Source of the DNA: UBA6136 sp964344495
GTDB taxonomy: Bacteria > Pseudomonadota > Gammaproteobacteria > Methylococcales > Methylococcaceae
NCBI GenBank assembly: GCA_964344495.1
Contig: CAYFNI010000050.1
Coordinates: 1-17,006 of the forward strand
Direction: 5' to 3'
DNA: 17,006 nucleotides
A program made the position numbers and the translations under genes. The notes below the pieces were generated by a model. That model was not told the origin of the DNA and made no database searches. It saw nothing but the letters and a program-made list of their open reading frames with translations. Shown here piece by piece: positions 5,872 through 13,731 of this stretch (the stretch's first letter is position 1; each line of letters begins with the position of its first letter).

Positions 5872-8800
5872 ATGATCCTCACACTTCAGGGGCCGTCCGC
5901 ACTGTCGGAGTTTCGTCAACGTCGTTTGCTGGCCGAACTGCAGGCCGTACAACCCGCCATCACCGCCCTGGAGGCGCACTTCCTGCACCTGGCTGAGATC
6001 CGTCGGCCACTTGAGCCGGAGGAGCAGGCACGCCTGGAACTGATTCTGGCCTACGGCACACCCGCCGCGCCGGCGGCGGCGAATGACGGGATTCAGTGCC
6101 TGGTGGTGCCGCGTCTGGGCACACTGTCGCCCTGGTCCAGCAAAGCGACCGACATCGCCCTTCATTGCCGGCTGGATGCCGTGCAGCGTCTGGAGCGCGG
6201 GGTGCTGTATACCCTGTATGCCAGCCGCCCGCTGAGCGACGACGATGCCGAGGGGCTCAAGGCCCTGCTGCACGACCGCATGACCCAGACCGTGATCGGA
6301 CCCGACGCGGCAGCGCAGGTCTTTCAGCATCATTCACCGGCGCGGGTGGTGACCGTGCCAGTCATGGCACAGGGGCGACCGGCACTGGTCAGCGCCAACC
6401 ACGAACTGGGACTGGCCCTGTCGGCCGATGAACTGGACTACCTCACGGACAGTTTCACGGCTTTGGGACGCGATCCCACCGATGTCGAACTGATGATGTT
6501 CGCCCAGGCCAATTCGGAACATTGCCGTCACAAGATTTTCAACGCCGACTGGATTGTCGACGGCGAGCGCCAGGACCTTTCCCTGTTTGCCATGATCCGC
6601 AACACCAGCCACGTGGCGCCGGCCGGAATCCTGTCGGCCTACAAGGACAATGCCGCTGTCGTCGAAGGCCCCCAGACGCCTGTATTTCTGCGCGACCCCG
6701 TGGAGATGACCTATGCCTATCACGAGGAACCCGTCCACCTGTTGATGAAGGTGGAAACACACAATCATCCTACGGCCATTTCGCCATTCCCCGGTGCGGC
6801 AACCGGGTCGGGGGGCGAAATTCGCGACGAGGCAGCCACCGGGCGCGGCTCCCACACCAAGGCCGGACTGACCGGCTTTTCCGTGTCGAATCTCCGGATT
6901 CCAGGGTATGAACAGCCGTGGGAGCAGGATTTCGGCAAACCGGGCCGCATCGCGTCGGCGCTGGACATCATGCTCGCCGGTCCGTTGGGCGGCGCCGCGT
7001 TCAATAACGAATTCGGTCGTCCCAACATCTGCGGCTACTTCCGTACTTTCGAGCAGCCCGATGCGGCCGGCACCGGCCTGCGCGGCTATCACAAGCCGAT
7101 CATGCTGGCCGGTGGCATGGGTTCAATTCGCAGCCAGCAACTGGGCAAGAATCCGGTGCCACCGGGCGCGCCGATCGTCGTGCTGGGCGGCCCGGCGATG
7201 CTGATCGGTCTGGGCGGCGGGGCGGCATCCTCGGTGGCCTCGGGTGAGAGTGCTGAGGACCTCGACTACGCTTCGGTGCAGCGCGAAAACCCGGAAATGC
7301 AGCGTCGCTGCCAGGAAGTCATCAACCGTTGCAACGCACTGGGCGAGCAGACGCCGATTCTCTCCATCCACGATGTCGGCGCCGGTGGACTGTCCAACGC
7401 TGTGCCGGAAATCATCCACGATGCCGAGCGCGGCGGGCGTTTTGAACTGCGCGAGGTGCTGAGCGATGAACCGGGCATGTCGCCGATGCAGATCTGGTGC
7501 AACGAATCCCAGGAGCGCTATGTGCTGGCACTGAAGCCGGAGGCGCTGGCACAGTTCCGCGCCTTCTGCGAACGGGAACGTTGTCCCTACGCCGTGATCG
7601 GCTATGCGACCGAAGAAGAGCATCTGCGGCTGGCCGACCGACTGCTGGGCGATGACGCGGTCGACATACCGATGTCGCTGCTGTTCGGCAAACCGCCCAA
7701 AATGCAACGCGAGGCCACCCGCACAAGCCCGGCACTGCCGGCGCTGGCGCTCGACGGCGTTGATCCTGACACCGCCGCCCGCCGCGTGCTGCGGTGTCCG
7801 TCGGTGGCGGACAAGAGCTTTCTCATCCACATTGGCGACCGGTCGGTTGGCGGTCTGGTGGCGCGTGATCAGATGGTCGGACCCTGGCAGGTGCCGGTGG
7901 CGGATGTCGGCGTCACGGCCACCGGATTTCATGCCGTCACCGGTGAAGCCATGGCCATGGGCGAGCGCGCGCCGCTGGCCTTGATTGATGCCCCGGCCTC
8001 CGGCCGCATGGCGGTCGGCGAAGCGCTGACCAATCTGGCGGCGGCGCGGATCGGCGACCTCGGCGACATCAAGCTGTCGGCCAACTGGATGGCCGCGGCC
8101 GGCACGACCGACGAGGATGCGCGCCTGTTCGATACCGTCCGCACTGTCGGCATGGAGCTGTGCCCGGCGCTGGGCATCGCGATTCCGGTCGGCAAGGACT
8201 CCCTGTCGATGAAGACCGTGTGGCGCTCGGAGGGGGGGCAGGATGTTGTCATGCGCGCCCCGCTGTCGCTGATCATTACCGCCTTTGCGCCGGTCGTTGA
8301 CATTCACCGGACGCTGACGCCGGAACTGCGGCTAGACCAGGGCGAGACGCAGCTGTTGCTGATCGACTTGGGCGGTGGTCGCAACCGCCTGGGCGGTTCG
8401 GTGCTGGCGCAAGTCTACGGCCAGCTGGGGGACAACGGCCCGGATCTGGATGATCCAGCGCTGTTCCGCCGCTTCTTCGAGACGATTCAGTCGCTGAATG
8501 CAGCGGGTCAGTTGCTGGCTTATCACGACCGCTCGGACGGCGGCCTGTTCGCCACGCTCGCGGAAATGGCCTTTGCCGCCCGTTGTGGCCTCGACATCGA
8601 CATTGGCGGTCTTGGCGGCGACGGACTGGCAGCCCTGTTTGCCGAGGAACTGGGCGCGGTGATCCAGGTGCGGGTTGCCGACCTGTCGGCCGTCCGCCGC
8701 GCCTTTGCGGCCGCGGGGCTGGAACCCTGCGTGCATCTTCTCGGGCAGCCGACCGCTGCCACTCACCTCGTATTCCGGCACGGGTCGCGCACCCTTGTCA

Positions 8801-9747
8801 GTGGCAGCCGGGCCGAATTTCAGTCGATCTGGTCGGAGACCAGTTACCGGATGCAGGCGCTGCGCGATGATCCGGCCTGCGCCCGCCAGCAGTTCGACGC
8901 CATTCTCGACGATGACGATCCCGGCCTGCAGGCCCGGCTCAGCTTTGATCCGGCCGAGGACATTGCTGCCCCGTATTACCTGAAAAGCCGTCCGCGTGTG
9001 GCCGTCCTGCGCGAGCAGGGCGTCAACGGTCATGTCGAGATGGCGGCAGCCTTTGACCGCGCGGGCTTTACGGCCATCGACGTGCATATGAGCGACATCC
9101 TCGAGCAGCGCGTGGAACTGGGTGCCTTTACGGGTCTGGTGGCCTGCGGTGGTTTTTCGTTCGGTGATGTGCTCGGCGCGGGTGGCGGCTGGGCCAAGTC
9201 GATCCTGCTGAATCCCAGCGTCCGCGAGGCCTTCCAGACCTTTTTCGAGCGCTCCGATACGTTTGGTCTGGGGGTCTGCAATGGCTGCCAGATGATGTCG
9301 CATCTGGCCGAACTGATCCCGGGGGCCGACGGCTGGCCGACGTTCCACCGCAACCGGTCGGAGCAGTTCGAAGCCCGGGTGGCCATGGTGCAGGTGGAGG
9401 CTTCGCCCTCGATCCTGCTGGCCGACATGGCAGGGTCGCGGCTGCCGGTGGTCGTCGCTCATGGCGAGGGCAGGGCGGTCTTTGGCGACCAGCCCGACAC
9501 CTCGCATCAGGTGGCGCTGCGCTATGTCGACAACTGGGGCCGCGTGACGGAGGCGTTTCCCGCCAATCCGAATGGCTCACCGTCCGGCATCACCGGTCTG
9601 ACGACGCGCGATGGACGCTTTACGATCATGATGCCGCATCCGGAACGCTGCTTCCGGTCGGTGCAGAACAGCTGGCGTGCAGCGGATTGGGGCGAGTATG
9701 GCCCCTGGATGCGCATGTTCCGCAATGCCCGCCGCTGGGTGGGCTGA
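5872..9747 (+). CDS. purL: Phosphoribosylformylglycinamidine synthase PurL (FGAM synthase, fused glutaminase)
   Basis: PurL converts formylglycinamide ribonucleotide, ATP and glutamine to formylglycinamidine ribonucleotide, the fourth step of purine synthesis, in the cytoplasm. At 1291 residues it is the long proteobacterial form (E. coli, about 1295). Domains in order are a PurS-like N-terminal region, a linker, two PurM-like halves (with VETHNHPTAISPFPGAATG near residue 300 and VGKDSLSMK in the second half) and a C-terminal class I glutamine amidotransferase from about 1043. The glutaminase nucleophile is Cys1136 in GVCNGCQ, with His1256 and Glu1258 in PHPE completing the triad. The start agrees with the family N-terminus (GPSALSEFRQRRLL). 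A lipoprotein gene begins four bases after its stop, an unusual companion for purL. Confidence 0.97.
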   Translation: MILTLQGPSALSEFRQRRLLAELQAVQPAITALEAHFLHLAEIRRPLEPEEQARLELILAYGTPAAPAAANDGIQCLVVPRLGTLSPWSSKATDIALHCRLDAVQRLERGVLYTLYASRPLSDDDAEGLKALLHDRMTQTVIGPDAAAQVFQHHSPARVVTVPVMAQGRPALVSANHELGLALSADELDYLTDSFTALGRDPTDVELMMFAQANSEHCRHKIFNADWIVDGERQDLSLFAMIRNTSHVAPAGILSAYKDNAAVVEGPQTPVFLRDPVEMTYAYHEEPVHLLMKVETHNHPTAISPFPGAATGSGGEIRDEAATGRGSHTKAGLTGFSVSNLRIPGYEQPWEQDFGKPGRIASALDIMLAGPLGGAAFNNEFGRPNICGYFRTFEQPDAAGTGLRGYHKPIMLAGGMGSIRSQQLGKNPVPPGAPIVVLGGPAMLIGLGGGAASSVASGESAEDLDYASVQRENPEMQRRCQEVINRCNALGEQTPILSIHDVGAGGLSNAVPEIIHDAERGGRFELREVLSDEPGMSPMQIWCNESQERYVLALKPEALAQFRAFCERERCPYAVIGYATEEEHLRLADRLLGDDAVDIPMSLLFGKPPKMQREATRTSPALPALALDGVDPDTAARRVLRCPSVADKSFLIHIGDRSVGGLVARDQMVGPWQVPVADVGVTATGFHAVTGEAMAMGERAPLALIDAPASGRMAVGEALTNLAAARIGDLGDIKLSANWMAAAGTTDEDARLFDTVRTVGMELCPALGIAIPVGKDSLSMKTVWRSEGGQDVVMRAPLSLIITAFAPVVDIHRTLTPELRLDQGETQLLLIDLGGGRNRLGGSVLAQVYGQLGDNGPDLDDPALFRRFFETIQSLNAAGQLLAYHDRSDGGLFATLAEMAFAARCGLDIDIGGLGGDGLAALFAEELGAVIQVRVADLSAVRRAFAAAGLEPCVHLLGQPTAATHLVFRHGSRTLVSGSRAEFQSIWSETSYRMQALRDDPACARQQFDAILDDDDPGLQARLSFDPAEDIAAPYYLKSRPRVAVLREQGVNGHVEMAAAFDRAGFTAIDVHMSDILEQRVELGAFTGLVACGGFSFGDVLGAGGGWAKSILLNPSVREAFQTFFERSDTFGLGVCNGCQMMSHLAELIPGADGWPTFHRNRSEQFEARVAMVQVEASPSILLADMAGSRLPVVVAHGEGRAVFGDQPDTSHQVALRYVDNWGRVTEAFPANPNGSPSGITGLTTRDGRFTIMMPHPERCFRSVQNSWRAADWGEYGPWMRMFRNARRWVG

Positions 9748-9751
9748 ACCC

Positions 9752-10351
9752 GTGCCGTGGCGGTACCGGTCAGGATGGCTGGCGCTGGCTTGCCTGACCG
9801 CCTGTACTGCGCCGGCACCGACGCGGGTGTCGGCAACGTTTGACCCGATCCAGGCGCGGCATCAGCTCGAACCCGGATCCAACGAGATCACCGGGAGCGC
9901 GGTGCTGTGGCTGTCCAGCGGTGGGGTCGTGTCCTGCGCCGGCGAGTCCGTCTGGCTGTATCCAGTCACGCACTATGCACGCGAATGGGCGCGTCTGAAC
10001 TACGACACGGTCGAGCGGCGCAAATCCAGCCCGCCCGATTTTTCCTATCGCCCGCAGGCAGCCGGCCCGGCCGGGCTGGTCGTCGATCCGGCGTTTGAGT
10101 CAAGCCGCCGGGGGGGCACCTGCGATGCCGACGGCCACTTCGACTTCACGGCTGTCGGCGATGGCGAGTATTTCGTGGTCGCCTCGATCGTCTGGCAGCG
10201 GGACATCTGGGACGAGCACACGTTCTTCCATGGATCACAGTACAGTGACCTGAATGGCACGGTCATGAAGCGGGTTCGTGTTCAGGGCGGCCAGAAGGCG
10301 ACGGTCGCCATGAAGTGGACGGTCCCGAGTGCCCGTTACAACTTCTGGTAG
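9752..10351 (+). CDS. Predicted lipoprotein of unknown function with a beta-rich domain
   Basis: I do not recognise this gene as a named protein. The GTG at 9752, four bases after the purL stop, is preferred because it gives a short lipoprotein signal peptide: basic MPWRYR, hydrophobic core, lipobox LTAC with Cys18. An in-frame ATG at 9725 inside purL is the alternative and would add nine residues. The 199-residue product has two further cysteines, Cys62 and Cys124, that could pair in the periplasm. The segment at about 120-143 (CDADGHFDFTAVGDGEYFVVA) has the look of a carboxypeptidase-regulatory or transthyretin-like beta sandwich, in which a DxDGxF turn is followed by a GxGxY strand. No catalytic motif is seen. 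The stop overlaps the next gene's GTG by one base (TAGTG), so it is probably translated together with the membrane protein that follows. Confidence 0.75.
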   Translation: MPWRYRSGWLALACLTACTAPAPTRVSATFDPIQARHQLEPGSNEITGSAVLWLSSGGVVSCAGESVWLYPVTHYAREWARLNYDTVERRKSSPPDFSYRPQAAGPAGLVVDPAFESSRRGGTCDADGHFDFTAVGDGEYFVVASIVWQRDIWDEHTFFHGSQYSDLNGTVMKRVRVQGGQKATVAMKWTVPSARYNFW

Positions 10352-11304
10352 TGAATGTGAGGCACGAGTCGCGGTGGCGCGCGGCGCTGCAGCGCGGCTG
10401 GGCCAACCCCTGGCTGCGCCTGGGTCTCGGCTGTGGCCTGCTGGCACTGTTGATCATGCGCATGGACTGCTCGGCTTTGCGGGCGGTCGGGTCCAGTTTC
10501 AATCTGCTCTATGCCGTTCCGATGCTGGTCGTGTCCGGCCTGACACTGCTGGCCTTTGCCTGGCGTTGGTGCCTGATTGGGCGCAGCTTGGGTCTTGAGG
10601 CGCCGTTTTGGGCGTATCTGCGCGGGCTTTGGATCAGTCAGGCTGCGGGTGAATTGGGGCCGACCCTGGTCGCAGGTGAGCTGGCCCGGTTCCATGCGCT
10701 GAGCGGCCACGCGGATCCGGGACGGCTGGCGATCAGCCAGCTGGTCGATCGGGCTTCCGGTCAGATTGTGCTGCTGCTGTTGGTGGCGGCGCTGCTACCG
10801 GTGCTGAAGCCGGTGTGGGCCGAAGCTTCCACCCATTTTGTGGGTGCTGCGGGCTTGGTGGTGCTTCTGATCGTGATGCTGCTGGCGGGGTTCGTTCTGG
10901 CGGTCCGTATCTGGCCTTTTCTGCGGTCGCACACCCGTCAGATCGGCCGGCTTTTCGATCCGCTCCGCTGTCCCGGCCATTATCTGCTGTCACTGCTGAT
11001 ACAGGGCTTGCTGGTTCTGAATCTACTGGTGGCAGCGCTCGGTCTGGGGCGGACCGATGCGTTACCGACACTGGCGCTGCTGGGGCCCGTCCTGTTGCTG
11101 GGTATCGGCAGCCTGCCGGGCGTGATCTCGGACTGGGGCAAGCGTGAATGGCTGGCGGTCGGCCTGTTCGGGGCCGCCGGGTTGTCGGCGGAGCAAAGTC
11201 TCACGCTCTCGCTACTCTACGGAACGGCGCACACGCTGATGGCCTTGCCCGGGCTGCTGCTGTTCAGGTTGCGAACCGGGTCGGCTTCCGATCCGGGTGT
11301 GTAG
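10351..11304 (+). CDS. Membrane protein of the lysylphosphatidylglycerol-synthase transmembrane (UPF0104) type
   Basis: A 317-residue polytopic protein with about seven or eight hydrophobic segments (roughly 23-37, 52-72, 137-152, 162-186, 211-232, 238-256, 265-280, 286-306). Two features match the flippase/transmembrane region shared by MprF and YbhN-like proteins. One is the GE-x-x-RF block at 109-114 followed by SQLVDRASGQIVLL (129-142). The other is the late LPGVISDWGKREW...GLSAEQSL...LPGL region (255-302), the counterpart of the family's GGLGxREG motif. There is no soluble synthase domain, so lysyl transfer is not expected; a role in lipid or envelope handling is inferred from the family. 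The GTG at 10351 overlaps the lipoprotein stop; a GTG at 10357 is also possible. An ATG at 10315 lies within the lipoprotein gene and is less likely. It is the last gene of the purL run. Confidence 0.75.
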   Translation: MNVRHESRWRAALQRGWANPWLRLGLGCGLLALLIMRMDCSALRAVGSSFNLLYAVPMLVVSGLTLLAFAWRWCLIGRSLGLEAPFWAYLRGLWISQAAGELGPTLVAGELARFHALSGHADPGRLAISQLVDRASGQIVLLLLVAALLPVLKPVWAEASTHFVGAAGLVVLLIVMLLAGFVLAVRIWPFLRSHTRQIGRLFDPLRCPGHYLLSLLIQGLLVLNLLVAALGLGRTDALPTLALLGPVLLLGIGSLPGVISDWGKREWLAVGLFGAAGLSAEQSLTLSLLYGTAHTLMALPGLLLFRLRTGSASDPGV

Positions 11305-11357
11305 CCCGAACGGGGCTCGACGCGATAAGATACCCCCTCATTCTTCGTTGTTACCGC

Positions 11358-11375
11358 GGGCCTGACACGAGGCCC
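11358..11375 (+). promoter_or_regulatory. Inverted repeat in the aroG leader
   Basis: GGGCCT (11358-11363) and AGGCCC (11370-11375) are perfect six-base arms around GACACG, ending 20 bases before the aroG ATG. It could fold as a small hairpin in the leader or serve as an operator. A TAAGAT at 11326-11331 is a possible -10, but no convincing -35 accompanies it. It does not resemble the TyrR or TrpR sites known upstream of enteric DAHP synthase genes. Confidence 0.3.
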
Positions 11376-11395
11376 CAAAGTCCGGAAAAATCCCA

Positions 11396-12496
11396 ATGAA
11401 CCAGCCCCAGGACACCGTGCCGGTCGCGCACAATCCCTACAACACCGACGATTTGCGCATCACGGAAATCAAGGAAGTGATTGCCCCTCATCAGGCGCAT
11501 GGAGAATTTCCGATCACGGCGCATGCCGCCAATACCGTGCTCAAGGCGCGTCGTGAGATTCATGGCATCCTGAATGGCCAGGATGATCGTCTGCTGGTGA
11601 TCATCGGCCCATGTTCGATTCACGATCCGCAGGCCGCCATCGCCTATGGGCAGAACCTGCTGGCCCTCAAGCAGCAGCTGGAGCGTGATCTGGTGATTGT
11701 CATGCGGGTCTATTTCGAGAAGCCACGCACCACGGTCGGGTGGAAGGGGCTGATCAACGATCCGGATCTCGATGAAAGCTTCAACATCAACAAGGGGCTG
11801 CGCACCGCCCGCAAGCTGTTGCTGGATTTGAACGAAATGGGCATGCCGGCGGCGACCGAGTATCTGGATGTCATTTCACCGCAGTACGTGTCGGATCTGA
11901 TCGCCTGGGGAGCCATCGGTGCGCGGACCACGGAAAGCCAGGTCCACCGCGAGCTGGCCTCCGGCCTTTCCTGTCCGGTCGGGTTCAAGAATGCCACCGA
12001 CGGCGGTGTGCAGGTGGCCATTGATGCCATCCACGCGGCCGGCCGTCCGCATCATTTCCTGTCGCTGACCAAGGCGGGCCATTCGGCGATTTTCTCCACC
12101 ACCGGCAATCAGGATTGCCATGTGATTCTGCGCGGCGGCAATGACCGGCCCAATTACGATGCCATCAACGTGCAGCAGGTGGCCGAGGCGCTGGAAAAAG
12201 CCGGTCTGCCACCGCGCATCATGATTGATTTCAGTCATGCCAACAGCCTCAAGCAGTACCATCGCCAGATGCAGGTCAGCGAAGAGGTTGGCGAGCAGAT
12301 CGGCAACGGGGATCGGCGTCTGTTCGGCGTGATGGTCGAGAGCCACCTGAATCCCGGCAATCAGAAGCTGGAGCCGGGCAAGGCGCCGGCCTACGGCGTC
12401 AGCATCACCGACGCCTGTCTGGGCTGGAACGACAGCGAAAAATTGCTGCAACAGTTGGCCGAGAGCGTGGTCAAACGGCGGTCGCAGACCCCCTGA
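11396..12496 (+). CDS. aroG: 3-deoxy-7-phosphoheptulonate (DAHP) synthase, class I AroG type
   Basis: This enzyme joins phosphoenolpyruvate and erythrose 4-phosphate to make DAHP, the entry to the shikimate pathway, in the cytoplasm. The 366 residues align with E. coli AroG after a 12-residue N-terminal extension. Metal and substrate residues are visible: Cys73 in GPCSIHDP, Lys109 in the FEKPRTTVGWKG signature, GARTTESQVHRELASG, and the late MIDFSHAN and VESHL motifs. By alignment from memory, several residues of the AroG phenylalanine pocket are kept (Asp18, Asp19, Ser192, Phe221, Ser223), while the positions of E. coli Met147 and Val221 are Val159 and Phe233. Feedback control by an aromatic amino acid is therefore likely, but which one cannot be told. 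The Shine-Dalgarno is GGAAA about nine bases before the ATG. It starts 91 bases after the membrane-protein gene, probably from its own promoter. Confidence 0.95.
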   Translation: MNQPQDTVPVAHNPYNTDDLRITEIKEVIAPHQAHGEFPITAHAANTVLKARREIHGILNGQDDRLLVIIGPCSIHDPQAAIAYGQNLLALKQQLERDLVIVMRVYFEKPRTTVGWKGLINDPDLDESFNINKGLRTARKLLLDLNEMGMPAATEYLDVISPQYVSDLIAWGAIGARTTESQVHRELASGLSCPVGFKNATDGGVQVAIDAIHAAGRPHHFLSLTKAGHSAIFSTTGNQDCHVILRGGNDRPNYDAINVQQVAEALEKAGLPPRIMIDFSHANSLKQYHRQMQVSEEVGEQIGNGDRRLFGVMVESHLNPGNQKLEPGKAPAYGVSITDACLGWNDSEKLLQQLAESVVKRRSQTP

Positions 12497-12524
12497 CCGA
12501 AGGGGATGGCCGATGCGGGCGTGA

Positions 12525-12541
12525 GTCAGGTAATTCCTGAC
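12525..12541 (+). promoter_or_regulatory. 17-base palindromic site upstream of the 2-Cys peroxiredoxin gene
   Basis: GTCAGG and CCTGAC are perfect arms around TAATT, giving a 17-base dyad. It lies just upstream of a -10-like TAGAAT at 12552-12557 and covers the place where a -35 box would be; that place has no recognisable -35. The geometry suits a dimeric regulator that activates or represses the peroxiredoxin promoter. It does not fit the OxyR consensus as I know it, and no T-run follows, so it is unlikely to be the aroG terminator. Confidence 0.45.
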
Positions 12542-12662
12542 CTTTATGCTGTAGAATTCAGCCCGCGCGGACCGGGTCGGTTCGCTTTCGACGAAGCCGC
12601 TCGATAGTCCGGCCCTAACACCGATCGATATTTTTTTCACTTCAACCGACAGGAGATTTGGA

Positions 12663-13268
<606 letters not shown>

Positions 13269-13308
13269 GCCGGGCGGATACAGGTACCCGGTCGCAAGAT
13301 CGGGCACG

Positions 13309-13344
13309 AAAAAAGGGCGATACCCGAGGGTATCGCCCTTTTTT
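13309..13344. terminator. Strong bidirectional intrinsic terminator
   Basis: The arms at 13309-13325 and 13328-13344 are perfectly complementary over 17 bases, with a GC-rich core (GGGCGATACCC) flanked by six A on the left and six T on the right. Read on the plus strand it is a classical hairpin plus T-run 40 bases after the peroxiredoxin stop. Read on the minus strand the A-run becomes a T-run 12 bases after the stop of the 96-residue membrane-protein gene. One element can therefore end both convergent transcripts. Confidence 0.93.
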
Positions 13345-13356
13345 GTGGTAGCGGCC

Positions 13357-13647
13357 TTACAGCGCGTTCGGTGCGCGCAAGCGTCTGAGGATCAGAAAGT
13401 AGACGAGCAGGGCCACGGCAGCACCGACGAATACCGATGAAAAACCGAGCAAGGATGCCGGACCGGTTGCATTTTGGGCATGCAACGCATTCATCATCGG
13501 CTTGGCCACCAGCAGACTCCAGATGAAGTTCGGGACGTAATAGGCAATCACGCCACCAACTGCCCACTGAAACCCGGGTAAATGTTTCGATTCCGCCGTG
13601 CGGTAAAACAGAAATGCGATCACGATTGCAATAATGCCACCGAACAT
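13357..13647 (-). CDS. Small three-helix membrane protein, unknown function
   Basis: A 96-residue hydrophobic protein that I do not recognise. Three membrane segments are visible: about 1-15 (GGIIAIVIAFLFY, starting almost at the initiator), 28-48 and 67-87. A basic end (RRLRAPNAL) suggests a cytoplasmic C-terminus under the positive-inside rule. The loop between helices 2 and 3 carries the only notable polar stretch (KPMMNALHAQNATG). No enzymatic or metal-binding motif is present. The start is well supported by GAGGTGA five bases before the ATG. It lies 84 bases downstream of the APC permease on the same strand; a TATAAC-like -10 at 13668-13673 hints at its own promoter but no -35 was found. 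It ends at the shared bidirectional terminator. Coding status rests on the Shine-Dalgarno, membrane topology and terminator placement. Confidence 0.75.
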   Translation of the reverse strand: MFGGIIAIVIAFLFYRTAESKHLPGFQWAVGGVIAYYVPNFIWSLLVAKPMMNALHAQNATGPASLLGFSSVFVGAAVALLVYFLILRRLRAPNAL

Positions 13648-13731
13648 GCCGTCACCTCGTTATTGTCGTTATAGAAAAGGACACCGCTGCCATGGACAGC
13701 CAGACACAAGACCGCCAGAGCCCTGAATAGT

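Noticed and set aside
7123..8307. Long open frame on the minus strand inside purL (394 codons), and a similar one at 8332-9507.
   Set aside because: Both lie wholly within the securely identified purL, have His/Arg/Gln-rich composition typical of antisense frames in GC-rich genes, and show no domain.
11301..11316. AGCCCG/CGGGGCT inverted repeat just at the end of the UPF0104-type gene, considered as a terminator.
   Set aside because: The stem needs a bulge and has no T-run; it may simply be GC-rich sequence.
12490..12505. Hairpin CCCCT/AGGGG spanning the aroG stop codon, considered as its terminator.
   Set aside because: The stem is only five base pairs and no T-run follows, so it would not terminate efficiently.
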